From Clostridia bacterium (GTDB lineage Bacteria > Bacillota > Clostridia > Oscillospirales > Acutalibacteraceae): a stretch of 64,000 nt of DNA. The stretch's first letter is position 1; each line of letters begins with the position of its first letter. The position numbers were made by a program, and so were the translations under genes. The notes below the pieces were generated by a model. The model had not been told where the DNA came from. It worked only from the letters and a program-made list of their open reading frames with translations, and did no database searches. The stretch spans positions 31,595 to 95,594 of the forward strand of contig JAFSEP010000063.1 in NCBI GenBank assembly GCA_017435665.1. Direction: 5' to 3'. Positions 19,391 through 29,000 of the stretch are shown here, in pieces.

Positions 19391-19422
19391 AAAAAATCCT
19401 ACGCATATTTCAGCGTAGGATT
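19391..19422 (-). terminator. Terminator of the surface-protein gene; copy 2 of the 32-bp repeat
   Basis: This is the same hairpin as at 18155-18186, with all 32 bases identical. On the minus strand it is followed by ATTTTTTTGCG. It ends the gene at 19433-21199. Confidence 0.85.
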
Positions 19423-19432
19423 AGTCTTAGTA

Positions 19433-21199
19433 TCAAATTTCTACATCGTCAACCTTGATGTCGTTATTTTCTTCAGCCAAAAGCTCGTTCTTTCTTCTTC
19501 TGAAGAAAATATAGCCTGCCGAAGCACCAACAGCAAGAAGTCCGATTGGCGTTGCAACATATTCGGGATTTTCCTTAACTGTCTCGGTAAGAGATTTATC
19601 GAGCACCTGAACTGTTGTCTGCTCCTGCTTTGCCGTGGTAAGTGCATCGTTATTTCCGATAACATTACCGTTTGCATCTGTGGGATAGGTTTCAAACTTG
19701 TTACCTGAGCCTATTCCGTTTACGGGATAAGTAGTAATTGTATTGCTGCCGTTGGGCTTTGTTGTAGGTGCTGTGGGTATTTCCACCCCTGTCATATAAT
19801 TGTCAGCTGCACCTGAAAGGGAATCGAGAACGCTGTCAATGGGGTCAGCGATATCAATGTTAAGATTGCCGTTAACATCGGCAGCATTGGCATTTTTCTC
19901 AATAACAAAGGTATATGTTGCCTTGTCGCTTCTTTCACCGTCGTCATAAAGCACTTCGATAACAACTGTTGTTTCGATATCGTTATCAAGCTTAACACCT
20001 GTTGTTGAGGTATTCTTAACCTTGTTACCGTTAATATAGGTTTCTGCGCAGTCAATATCACCGTCAACAAGCTGATCAGCAACAAGATATGATGTAAACC
20101 ATACCTGTTCATTTTCAGGTGAAACATATACACGGTAATTATATATGTCGGTATAGAATTCAGCTTCAAGGTCAAAGAAGCCTTCGGCCTTTGCCTTTTC
20201 AAAGAGGGATTCTGTTGTCTCATTCTTTTCGTAGCTTATGCTGACTTCATCAAGCATTGCCTTCAACACAAGCTCAGGTACCTTCTTTTCCTTCTCACCG
20301 CTGAGAAGTGCGGCTCTGAGAAGAAGAGGATCAACCATAACCTCATATCTCTGAGTGAGGATAGATGCATAATAAGCATAAAGCACATATTCCTCCTGCT
20401 CAGCAGTAACTGCTGAATAAGGAACATCTGTCGGCACGCTGTATCCTGCATTATCAGCAGCAGCAAGACGTACCCAATAATATACTTCAGTTTCCGAAGG
20501 CTCGTCGCTTACGGGATATTTCTTCTCATCAACAACATAGTCCTCTGCGAAAAGGTAAGTAAATGATGAAAGAGAATTAACGTTAGCGGGAACATTCATA
20601 TTGCACATAGAAGAGAGAATATTTACTATTGCACCCTCAACTGTTGTGCCCCTGGGAATTTCAATCTGCTTATCAAGAATAGCACCGTATAAGTCTGTTT
20701 TAAGAGAAACGTATACGATAGCTGTATACATCTGCGTAAGCTCGCTTTCAACGAAGGGATAAACTATACCGTGTTCTTCGTTATATGTGCGCATTACTGT
20801 GTTTGTTTCCGTTATAACACCGGAAGCTATCAGTGAATAATAAAGTGCCTTGAGGCTTGTAACAAAAGTGCTTTCAAGCACCTCTTCAGAGGCATTGAAT
20901 AAGCTGGTATAATTATTACATTCCTCAACAAACTGGTCTAATGTATGGCTGTAAGGAGACTCAGTCACGGGAACCAATGTAAGAGCTGTTACAGAAGAGG
21001 AGCTGTCTCTGACAACCACGTCATCTATCCATGCGTAATTATAGTCCTCAAGAGGAACATATGTCTTGGTCTGTCCCGGTGTCGCCTTAGCCTGTCCGTT
21101 TTCATAATAAACTGAAGCCAATGACACAAATGAACCGCAGCAAGCTGATATGAGCAACATACTTGTAAGTATGAAGCATAATAATCTTTTGCTCTTCAC
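19433..21199 (-). CDS. Secreted, C-terminally membrane-anchored protein of unknown function
   Basis: I do not recognise a catalytic family. The 588-aa product has a signal peptide (KSKRLLCF, then a hydrophobic run ending near CCGSFVSLAS). A long acidic extracellular part follows, with a beta-sandwich-like stretch near residues 380-450 (TYINGNKVKN, then TTVVIEVLYDDGERSDKATYT) resembling cadherin-like repeats. After that come a Thr/Pro/Asn-rich linker, then a C-terminal transmembrane helix (TPIGLLAVGASAGYIFF) and RRRK stop-transfer residues. There is no LPXTG. The start is GTG at 21199, after GGGGGTG. An upstream extension to 21286 is ruled out because it would begin inside the promoter. Confidence 0.75.
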   Translation of the reverse strand: MKSKRLLCFILTSMLLISACCGSFVSLASVYYENGQAKATPGQTKTYVPLEDYNYAWIDDVVVRDSSSSVTALTLVPVTESPYSHTLDQFVEECNNYTSLFNASEEVLESTFVTSLKALYYSLIASGVITETNTVMRTYNEEHGIVYPFVESELTQMYTAIVYVSLKTDLYGAILDKQIEIPRGTTVEGAIVNILSSMCNMNVPANVNSLSSFTYLFAEDYVVDEKKYPVSDEPSETEVYYWVRLAAADNAGYSVPTDVPYSAVTAEQEEYVLYAYYASILTQRYEVMVDPLLLRAALLSGEKEKKVPELVLKAMLDEVSISYEKNETTESLFEKAKAEGFFDLEAEFYTDIYNYRVYVSPENEQVWFTSYLVADQLVDGDIDCAETYINGNKVKNTSTTGVKLDNDIETTVVIEVLYDDGERSDKATYTFVIEKNANAADVNGNLNIDIADPIDSVLDSLSGAADNYMTGVEIPTAPTTKPNGSNTITTYPVNGIGSGNKFETYPTDANGNVIGNNDALTTAKQEQTTVQVLDKSLTETVKENPEYVATPIGLLAVGASAGYIFFRRRKNELLAEENNDIKVDDVEI

Positions 21200-21257
21200 T
21201 GTGACACCCCCATATATTGTATAATTAAATCGCCAATAAACATAATTTAACACATAT

Positions 21258-21286
21258 ATAATACAACGAAAGCCTATCAATGTCAA
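21258..21286 (-). promoter_or_regulatory. Predicted sigma-A promoter of the anchored surface protein
   Basis: On the minus strand, consensus TTGACA (21286-21281), a 17-nt spacer and TATTAT (21263-21258) lie about 55 nt upstream of the GTG start. Confidence 0.82.
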
Positions 21287-21349
21287 GAAGAATTTGCTTT
21301 ATTTTCACTAAAATTGAATTATTTTATAAAATTAACAAATTATCTTCTT

Positions 21350-24136
21350 TCAATTCATAGATACATAGTCGGCAATACCGCAGAAAATCGCATAAGCAAA
21401 GACCTGCTGATACGCATCGTCTGTAAGAAATGCACATTCATAATCATTAGATATATACCCTGTTTCAATGAGAACCGAAGGAAAGCTCTCCGTTCTTGTA
21501 ACATAAAACGGATAGAAGGAGGTTCCGTCATCAAGTCCGTTCATCATCTGCGGATTATTCTGATAACACGAGGTGCTGTAAGCCGAAACAAGCCTGTTAT
21601 GTATGCATTGGGCAAGAGGCTTGGAAAAAGATGTATAATAGAAGGTACTCGTTCCGCTGAGGCTTTTGTTCTTGGCAGAATTCAGGTGAACACTTACGTA
21701 TAAATCGGGATCAACCTGTTCAGCCATATTTCTTCTGTCGTAAAGCTCAACAGTTGAGTTGGAGGTTCTGGTCATATAAACCTTTGCCCCGTTCTGTATG
21801 AGATAGTTTGCAAGATATGTGGATATTTTCAAGGTCTGTCCCGATTCGTAAACCGTACCGTTCATTCCGAGGGCTCCGGGGTCGCTTCCGCCGTGACCGG
21901 GATCAATGACAATCACCGTATCCGAAAGGCTTTTTCCTCTTTCTTTGAATTTAATGTCAAGGTTACCGTTTTCATCGTAAGTAATTTTATATCCGTAAAA
22001 TCCGCCTTGCTTTTTAAGATAGCATCTGAGAATTGAATAATCCTTCTCGTTTATCCATTCTGTTGATGCAACAATTTCATTATTCCCCACATCCACCGTA
22101 CCTTTTGCCGATGACGTGTAATAAAATACGAAATCGACAACGCTTACGGTATAATTTCTGATGTTAAAGGGCTTATTTTCATAGCCTGCATAATAGTCCT
22201 GATTGTAATAATTAACTGCATAAGGAATACACCAATCAGTATCGAGCTTTATAGACAGGCCATTATTACAGTAAGAGGATAACACCTTAATACTGTTTAG
22301 CGGAAGATTATATCCTCGGGGAATAAATGCCACATCCTCCTTGACCACACGTCTGCCGGTTGCAAGGTCATACATATGGAAGGTGTCCCCGTCACCGTTA
22401 GTATAGGATGACTCCCCTACCACGTAATCAATAGTTCCCTGAGTCCAGGAATTATAATTCGGATTATAATATGAATTATTGTTTTCCATCGGTCTTGTTT
22501 CGGCAAATGGACTTGTTACAATAACAAAATCCGAATTGCCGCTGACACCGTTATAGGAATAAGGGGTCATATTGTTTCCTGTGCCGACTATGCTCTGCAC
22601 AGGAGGTCTGACAGTATTTTCCTGCGGAAGAACAACCTGTTGGCTGCTCTGAGTTGTTTCCTGCCCTTTTCCGTTGACGGTGATACTGCCGCCGGAATAC
22701 TTTTTGGTATTACCGTTAACCGTAGCTTCAATTATAACCGTTCCGATATTTCTGCTCTGCCTGCGTGCTTTCGGGAGCTTATAGCTGCAGGAGAATACCG
22801 TATAATCACCGTAGCTGTCCTGAATTGACTTCATTTTTATTCTTTCATCACCGATAACGGCGTAAAGCTCTGCGCCGTAGTATGCGCCTGCAGTTATATC
22901 AAGAACCGTTCCGCCGTTGTAAAGCATATCCTCATCGGGAGAAATAAAGGTCACGTAATCTCCCGTAAACTCCTTTGTGCAGACAACCGTATGCTCAATA
23001 GTCCTGCCGTTCTGATAAATTCTGATTACATTTTTTCCGTGACGGAGGTTTATATCAATATCGCACATTTCCTTACCCACAGAGCCGTAGTTATAATCAT
23101 TGATATAAAGAGAATATTTATCAGAACAGTTAATAGTAAATTTAAAGAATTCTTCCGGGGTTTCACTCTGCTCACTTTCAAGTCCCACAAAAGAAATCTC
23201 TTTTAAAGCTTTTTCTGTGTTTATGCCGCTTTTTATGTATTCAACTGCAACCGAAGTGCTTTTATCTCTGTCACTTACAAAATCACTCAGAGAATAAAAC
23301 GATCTTCCGAACAGCTTTGAAAGTACATCTGTGGAAATTATCTGCCTGAGAAGCTCATCAGCATTATCTGAGTATGAGCTGTTGCATATTCGGTCACACC
23401 TGAACTGAGCAATAAGACCAACCTGAGTCGCCTCAAGAACAGCGTTCAGAGAAGCGACGTCGGTTTCTGCAGATGCAACGCAGTAGGTCATATGGGTGTT
23501 ATCAAAGGCTATGCTTTCAGGATTTTTAATTTCATCAAACTGCGCATAAACAACACCGTTCTGATTATGCGAACGGACAGCACCTGTAATATCAGCAAGT
23601 CTTCTGTTCACAAAATCTGCATCGTGATTCGAGCAACCTGTTATAACTAAACCGTCGCAACCCGGCATTGAAGCAAGCTGAGAAATTATACTGTCATAAC
23701 TCATAATATCAGCACACACAATAACATTCAGCCCGGATTTGTCAATTTGTTCAACAACGGTTCTGAGAAAATCAGCGTCTTTGTCGTCGATTTTTTTCTC
23801 GCTAGCGAAGTTTTTATATTCAGTCTTTTTCTTATTTTTAACAAGGCTTCCTGTTTTGCTGACTGCCGCCGGCTTTACGAACACCGTATCAAAGCAATAT
23901 TCTTTCAGCGTTTCTACACCTGAGACCAAGTCATGCTCCGTATAATCAAGATTTTCAACAAACCAGACTGCATTGGAAACGGCCTTTGCTTTTTCAAGCG
24001 CTTCATTGTCATTTGAAGAAATACCGTTCATTATACCTGAATTTAAGAAAGCAAAAGCTCCTGCCGCAACAAGTATTACAACTGCTGCGGCTGACATTAT
24101 ACTTAATATAGATTTTTTACTTACAGAAAATTTCAT
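21350..24136 (-). CDS. Membrane-anchored N-acetylmuramoyl-L-alanine amidase with large N-terminal region
   Basis: The C-terminal about 190 residues are an Amidase_3 domain that cleaves the bond between muramic acid and the stem peptide. Zinc ligands and catalytic residues are visible: H in DPGHGGSDPG, E in VYESGQTLKI, H in SVHLNSAKN, and E in VLIETGYISN. The N-terminus has a transmembrane helix (SIMSAAAVVILVAAGAFAF). The next about 300 residues look like a TIM-barrel-type glycosidase-like region (LKEYCFDTVFVKPAAV). Beta-rich linkers follow, the later part Asn/Ser/Tyr-rich. At 928 aa it is far longer than CwlD or LytC. It follows the GHL10 lipoprotein gene by 46 nt, so the two probably act together on the wall. 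Confidence 0.88.
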   Translation of the reverse strand: MKFSVSKKSILSIMSAAAVVILVAAGAFAFLNSGIMNGISSNDNEALEKAKAVSNAVWFVENLDYTEHDLVSGVETLKEYCFDTVFVKPAAVSKTGSLVKNKKKTEYKNFASEKKIDDKDADFLRTVVEQIDKSGLNVIVCADIMSYDSIISQLASMPGCDGLVITGCSNHDADFVNRRLADITGAVRSHNQNGVVYAQFDEIKNPESIAFDNTHMTYCVASAETDVASLNAVLEATQVGLIAQFRCDRICNSSYSDNADELLRQIISTDVLSKLFGRSFYSLSDFVSDRDKSTSVAVEYIKSGINTEKALKEISFVGLESEQSETPEEFFKFTINCSDKYSLYINDYNYGSVGKEMCDIDINLRHGKNVIRIYQNGRTIEHTVVCTKEFTGDYVTFISPDEDMLYNGGTVLDITAGAYYGAELYAVIGDERIKMKSIQDSYGDYTVFSCSYKLPKARRQSRNIGTVIIEATVNGNTKKYSGGSITVNGKGQETTQSSQQVVLPQENTVRPPVQSIVGTGNNMTPYSYNGVSGNSDFVIVTSPFAETRPMENNNSYYNPNYNSWTQGTIDYVVGESSYTNGDGDTFHMYDLATGRRVVKEDVAFIPRGYNLPLNSIKVLSSYCNNGLSIKLDTDWCIPYAVNYYNQDYYAGYENKPFNIRNYTVSVVDFVFYYTSSAKGTVDVGNNEIVASTEWINEKDYSILRCYLKKQGGFYGYKITYDENGNLDIKFKERGKSLSDTVIVIDPGHGGSDPGALGMNGTVYESGQTLKISTYLANYLIQNGAKVYMTRTSNSTVELYDRRNMAEQVDPDLYVSVHLNSAKNKSLSGTSTFYYTSFSKPLAQCIHNRLVSAYSTSCYQNNPQMMNGLDDGTSFYPFYVTRTESFPSVLIETGYISNDYECAFLTDDAYQQVFAYAIFCGIADYVSMN

Positions 24137-24182
24137 TTTTTTGAATCCTTGTTCATTACACTTACATCTTGGTTATTTAACA

Positions 24183-25358
24183 TTATATCATTTCGTTAAG
24201 GGAAATAATTTCATTATTTTTAAAATAACTGTTACCAAATATGTAATTATACGAAAATACTGCGAATCCGTCAAGAGACTTGTTTCTGATAAGTTCAATC
24301 TGTCTTTTCAGGATATCGTCATTTTCCTTCCACTCGTTTTTTCCTTTACCTGCATATTTATCCTCTTTTCCCGTTTTGTATGCGGCAAGACCCGGTATTA
24401 GTCTGACACTCTCTGCTCTTTCCAGCTCCGACCACTCTGACAGACATTTTTCAAAGGGTTGAGATGAATTTTCAAAGCCGTAGTATATCTGAGGAATTAT
24501 TATATCCGCAAAACCCGGGCATCTGCACCACATTTCAACATCGGCATACAGCTTACTGAAGTTTTTATCAATATCGCCGCAAGGGCTTATACTGAAAATC
24601 AACCTGTCATTATGATTTTTAATCAGCGAATATATTGAAGAAATAAGAATATTGACATTCTCTCTTCTCCATTCATCAAGAGAAAGCAAGCCGCCCTCGG
24701 ATATATATCGGTCATAGTCATTACTGTCAAAGCTCTTGTCGGTTGTGGGATAAAAATAATCATCAATATGTATTCCGTCGAGCTCATACTTTTCAAGCAG
24801 CTCCCTTACACCTTCAAGAATAAGTCTCCTGCCGGAAGCAGACGAAGGCTTGATATAGGAATAACTATCCCCACAGCTTACATCTTTACGTGATATATAA
24901 TTAAATGCAATGCTGCTCCCGTCATAATTTCCGTTTGATGAAACTCTGTAAGGGTTCAGCCAAGCGTGAATCTTCAGCTTATGTCTGTGTGCCCCTTCAA
25001 TAAATACCTCAATTGCATCAAAAACAAGCTCACCCTCGTATGAAAACTGCTTTGCAGGAGAAAAATATGAAGACGGATATATACTGTCACAGTTTGCTCT
25101 GACCTGAACAAAAATATCGGTAAACCCGAAGTCGGCAATCCTCTCGAGCATTACCGAAACCCTATCCGCATACCTCTCGGCGGTGGTATTCTTTTCAGGC
25201 GCAATTTCATATATAGGAAGCCACACACCTTTAAACTCACTATCAGACAGCGATATTTCATTTCCTTCAGGCTTCTGAGTTACGTCCGATGCGTTCTTTT
25301 CCGCAGTACATCCGCACATAAAAATAAGCATTAAAATCACACAAAAAATCCGTTTCAT
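24183..25358 (-). CDS. GHL10-family (glycosyl hydrolase-like) lipoprotein
   Basis: This is an exported lipoprotein with a lipobox ending MCGC (lipid-modified C17). The mature part, from about residue 42, is a TIM-barrel glycosidase-like domain of the GHL10/YngK type, seen in FKGVWLPIYE, the FVQVRANCDSIYPS motif, HAWLNPYRVSS, and GIHIDDYFYPTT with paired aspartates. Relatives are thought to act on peptidoglycan or other glycans; the substrate here is unknown. Length (391 aa) is normal. It lies directly upstream of the amidase gene, whose own N-terminal region looks distantly similar. Confidence 0.85.
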   Translation of the reverse strand: MKRIFCVILMLIFMCGCTAEKNASDVTQKPEGNEISLSDSEFKGVWLPIYEIAPEKNTTAERYADRVSVMLERIADFGFTDIFVQVRANCDSIYPSSYFSPAKQFSYEGELVFDAIEVFIEGAHRHKLKIHAWLNPYRVSSNGNYDGSSIAFNYISRKDVSCGDSYSYIKPSSASGRRLILEGVRELLEKYELDGIHIDDYFYPTTDKSFDSNDYDRYISEGGLLSLDEWRRENVNILISSIYSLIKNHNDRLIFSISPCGDIDKNFSKLYADVEMWCRCPGFADIIIPQIYYGFENSSQPFEKCLSEWSELERAESVRLIPGLAAYKTGKEDKYAGKGKNEWKENDDILKRQIELIRNKSLDGFAVFSYNYIFGNSYFKNNEIISLNEMI

Positions 25359-25370
25359 TCTTTTCTCCTA

Positions 25371-25399
25371 TTGACAAGTTCGCCGATTCATAATAAGAT
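25371..25399 (+). promoter_or_regulatory. Predicted promoter of the small zinc-ribbon/DUF1294 pair
   Basis: TTGACA (25371-25376), a 17-nt spacer and TAAGAT (25394-25399) lie about 28 nt upstream of the first gene. Confidence 0.7.
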
Positions 25400-25426
25400 A
25401 GATACATAATCTATCGGAGGTTTGCT

Positions 25427-25696
25427 ATGGCTATTTCAACATTAATAAAAAACAAAACCGAAGACTTAGGCAAGTCAAACGAGCTTATTTGCCCTAGGTG
25501 CAATGAGTTAACAAAGCTGCAAATGTTTGCCAACTTTGACCTTGACAATTACTTTGCACAGTTATTCGATAAGGACGAGGATTTCAACTTTGCCGTCTGC
25601 CCTCTTTGTGCAGGCGTATTCAAAATAAGCAATACATATGTACCGGGCACTCAGGATCTGAGACCCTATCACCTGCTTCCCATCAACGATAAATAA
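25427..25696 (+). CDS. Small zinc-ribbon-like protein of unknown function
   Basis: I do not recognise the family. The 89-aa product has two cysteine pairs, CPRC (C22, C25) and CPLC (C58, C61), arranged like a zinc ribbon around an aromatic, acidic middle (NYFAQLFDKDEDF). There is no signal peptide or membrane segment. GGAGG precedes the ATG. It is followed one base later by the DUF1294 gene and so is expressed with it. The cysteine spacing suggests a structural zinc site; function is unknown. Confidence 0.7.
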   Translation: MAISTLIKNKTEDLGKSNELICPRCNELTKLQMFANFDLDNYFAQLFDKDEDFNFAVCPLCAGVFKISNTYVPGTQDLRPYHLLPINDK

Positions 25697-25697
25697 T

Positions 25698-25988
25698 ATG
25701 GACAAAAACATTCTGTTATTCATCCTTGTGTATTGGTCAATGCTCAGCCTTACAACCGTTATTATAACGGTAATTGATAAAAAACGTGCAAAAAGCAACG
25801 GCTGGAGAACGCCTGAGAAAACACTGATAACCCTTGCAATTCTCGGTGCGGCATTACCCGAATATATAACGATGAAGAAAATAAGACACAAAACAAAGCA
25901 TAGTAAATTTATGATAGGCTTACCGATAATTATGCTTCTTCATTTAATAATTATCTGTGCTTCGGTTTATTTATTATATCTGAGATAA
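25698..25988 (+). CDS. DUF1294 family membrane protein
   Basis: This is a 96-aa integral membrane protein. It has an N-terminal transmembrane segment (about 5-25), the DUF1294 core IDKKRAKSNGWRTPEKTLITLAILGAALPE, a basic HKTKHSKF loop, and a C-terminal transmembrane segment. The family has no defined function. The ATG lies one base after the previous gene's stop with no separate ribosome binding site, so translation is probably coupled. It ends in a shared terminator facing the mosaic surface-protein gene. Confidence 0.87.
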   Translation: MDKNILLFILVYWSMLSLTTVIITVIDKKRAKSNGWRTPEKTLITLAILGAALPEYITMKKIRHKTKHSKFMIGLPIIMLLHLIIICASVYLLYLR

Positions 25989-25993
25989 AAAGT

Positions 25994-26020
25994 AACAGGA
26001 CGGCATCGCCGTCCTGTTTT
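25994..26020. terminator. Bidirectional terminator; copy 1 of a 27-bp repeated hairpin
   Basis: AACAGGACGGC pairs with GCCGTCCTGTT around an ATC loop, followed by U-rich sequence. The 27 bases are identical to 29244-29270. It terminates the DUF1294 gene (plus strand) and the mosaic surface-protein gene (minus strand). Confidence 0.88.
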
Positions 26021-26026
26021 GTACTT

Positions 26027-29000
26027 TTATTTTACCTTCACATTCTTAACCTTTGACCAGTCTGAAAAAATCTTCTTTCCGTTCACAGTCTTGTATGTTC
26101 TCACTCTTACATAGTACTTCTTGCCCTTTGTGAGCTTCTTGATTGTTGTCTTCTTTGCTGACTTCTTTGCGCTTACCTTCTTTGCGCTCTTCATCTTCTT
26201 TGAGGTTGAATACTGAATCTCATAACCGCTGATATCACTTACCTTGCTCCATGAGGCTGTAAGCTGCTTGGAGCCAGCCTTGAGCTTGAGTGAGGTTGTT
26301 TCGGGGATTGTTTCAACCTTGAGGGTTGAGCTGTAAGCTCCGCTTGCTCCGTCAACAACTGCTCTTACCCTGAACTGATATTCCTTATCAGCCTTCAGCT
26401 TCTTTACTGTGTAAGAGGTTGAAGATGTTGTCTTAATCTTCTTCCACTTTGAGCCTGACTTCTGATAAACCTCATATGATTTTGCACCGGTTACCTTGAT
26501 CCATGCAAGTGTGATTTCTGATGACTTTGCAACCTTGATCTTCTTAGCCTTGAGCCCTGAAACCTTACCGAGAGTGAGCTTTGCAACAGTCTGCTGCGCA
26601 ACAGTTATCTTTCCGCAGACCGAACACTTCTTGCCTGCTGTAAGACCGGTTGAGGTGTAGGTTGCGGCTTTACCTGCAACCGTCACTTCCTTGTGACCTG
26701 TTACCTTGATTGTCTGCTGCTTTGCCGTTATTGTTCCGCAGACGGTACACTTCTTACCTGATGTTAAGCCTGTCTTTGTGCAGGTTGCAGCCTTTGCGGG
26801 AAGTGTAGTTTCCTTGTGTCCTGTTGCAGAAATTGCTTCTGTATAGCTGTCACCGCAAGAACAGGTGTAGGTTTTGGTACCAGATGTTGTGCAGGTTGCT
26901 GGCTTAGTTATGGTTGGGGTAAAAGAGTGGGTGTGGGAAGATTTGTAGTGGATTGTAGCACCGGTTAAACATTCGTTGTATTCATCTATCAATATTTCGT
27001 TCCAATCACCTTCGTTACCACCATAATAAACATTCGCAAGATTCGGACACTCGTTAAATGCAGACCACCCAATTCTTGTAACACTATCAGAAATCCAGAT
27101 ATCCGTTAAGCCATAACAATATAAAAATGCCCATCCCTTAATTTCTGTTACACTATCTTGGAGTTCAACACTTCTCAAGCTTTCACATTCATAAAATGCT
27201 TGAGAGCCAATAGTGGTTACACCACCCTTAACAACAATAGTTTTTATTTCGGAGTTATTAAAAGGTGAATATTCAAACTCATTTTCATATTCGTTGTCCA
27301 TATCATAATCATACATCGGTCCCTCACCGCTAATCACGAGTTCGCCGGTCAAATGATTATAATTCCAGTAAACTTTATCACCACACTGACCTGTCGCAGC
27401 AAGCGTATAATCATCTTCAGAATCATCATTTGAGTAATTTTCACCGCACACTTCACAAATATTATCACCATTCTCGTCAAGGTGACCTTCTGCTACAATT
27501 ATTTCGCAATCTTTTCTGCCGCAAGAGCAAGTGTAGATAACACACCCATCCTCCTCACAACTTGCTTCAATTGTTTCTGATGTGAATGAATGTATGTGTG
27601 AAGCGTTTTCTAAAATGTTGATTTCATATTCAGCTACAACACCCATATATATAGCTCCCGCTTTATACGTGTTACCCGGGAACCAATATTTATCACTAGC
27701 AGAATCAACTGTACAATATGTTAGCACAACGTCATTTTCTTCATCTTCAAAATCAGACAACGAACCGGTAACTGTTGTACCATTCTTATAAAATATAGTA
27801 ATATCTCTCGGTGCATAATCATATGCAAAATAATTAAATTCGCCGAAATCAAAGCCATACCAACTCAACTCACCGTCAACACCTTCCGTAAGGAACAACG
27901 GCGATATTGCTATTCTATCTATTGGTGTTTCCTTAATTGTGACATCTACTTCTATTGAATAAATTTCGATATCATCATCTTCATTCTCATCATAAGTATA
28001 TAACGAAACATTTCCAATATGTTTCCCGATTCCCCAATTTTCATCCCATTGAGTATCAATACGATTAATACTTCCTAGGTTCTCTAGTTCTGTGTAATTC
28101 AATTCAGCAGTTTTTCCGTCCTGAAATGTCAAATTATAATCAGTGAATAAATGATAATTATAAATAAAGTCTTCAAAATAATACATCTCTCCAGCATACG
28201 AATATGAGTGATATGAACCTTTAGTTCCTTCAACGATTTCTATAGGTTGTGCTTTTATTTCTTTTAATTCACCTATTATAACATTATACTTATAAGTTTC
28301 TACCCCAAAATCAAGATAAGCATTATACTCACCAATGCTCCATTGATTATTATATGACTGATTATCATGATAATGATAGTAAAAATCAGTACCATCCAAT
28401 AAATCATCGTATGTACATTCTTTACTTGTACCGTCTTTGTAGTTAATTTTCAACATAACAGGACGAGCATTGTAACCGTACCATTCAACAAAAATTTCTT
28501 CTCCATCATTGTCGTAAATCCAATTAAAATTCAATTCACCTGAATAATCCTTAATCAAAAAAACATCTTTTACTTCTATACTTTCAATACTGCTTTCAAC
28601 AATTTCAACAACATATTCAATACTAAAGGTTCCCTCGTTTCCAAACCAACCCGAGTGTTTGCCTATATCCCAAGGATTCTCTTTTTCTTGGTCAATGCTA
28701 TAACAACCTAGAATAAAGTCAAAGTTTGTTTCCATTTTGTCTTCAAAGTCATCGTAACTTAATTGCGTAGATGTGTCATCATCAAAAAACACTGTAACAA
28801 AAGGCGGTTCAATGTCGTCATAATAAAAATATGGTTCATCAATAGGTTCCCCAGAATAATTAGAATCTATCATATAACCGTTTGTTCCTTCTTCAATTGT
28901 AACTTTTTCGATGCCTATGCTTTTAACCAATTTTCCATCAATATACAAATTCGCATATTTAACATTTGTTACAGATAAACTGGATGCACTCGCTGTCAAC

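Noticed and set aside
21199-21286. 29-residue N-terminal extension of the anchored surface protein
   Set aside because: It would start within the TTGACA box of the predicted promoter, and the signal peptide begins properly at the GTG at 21199.
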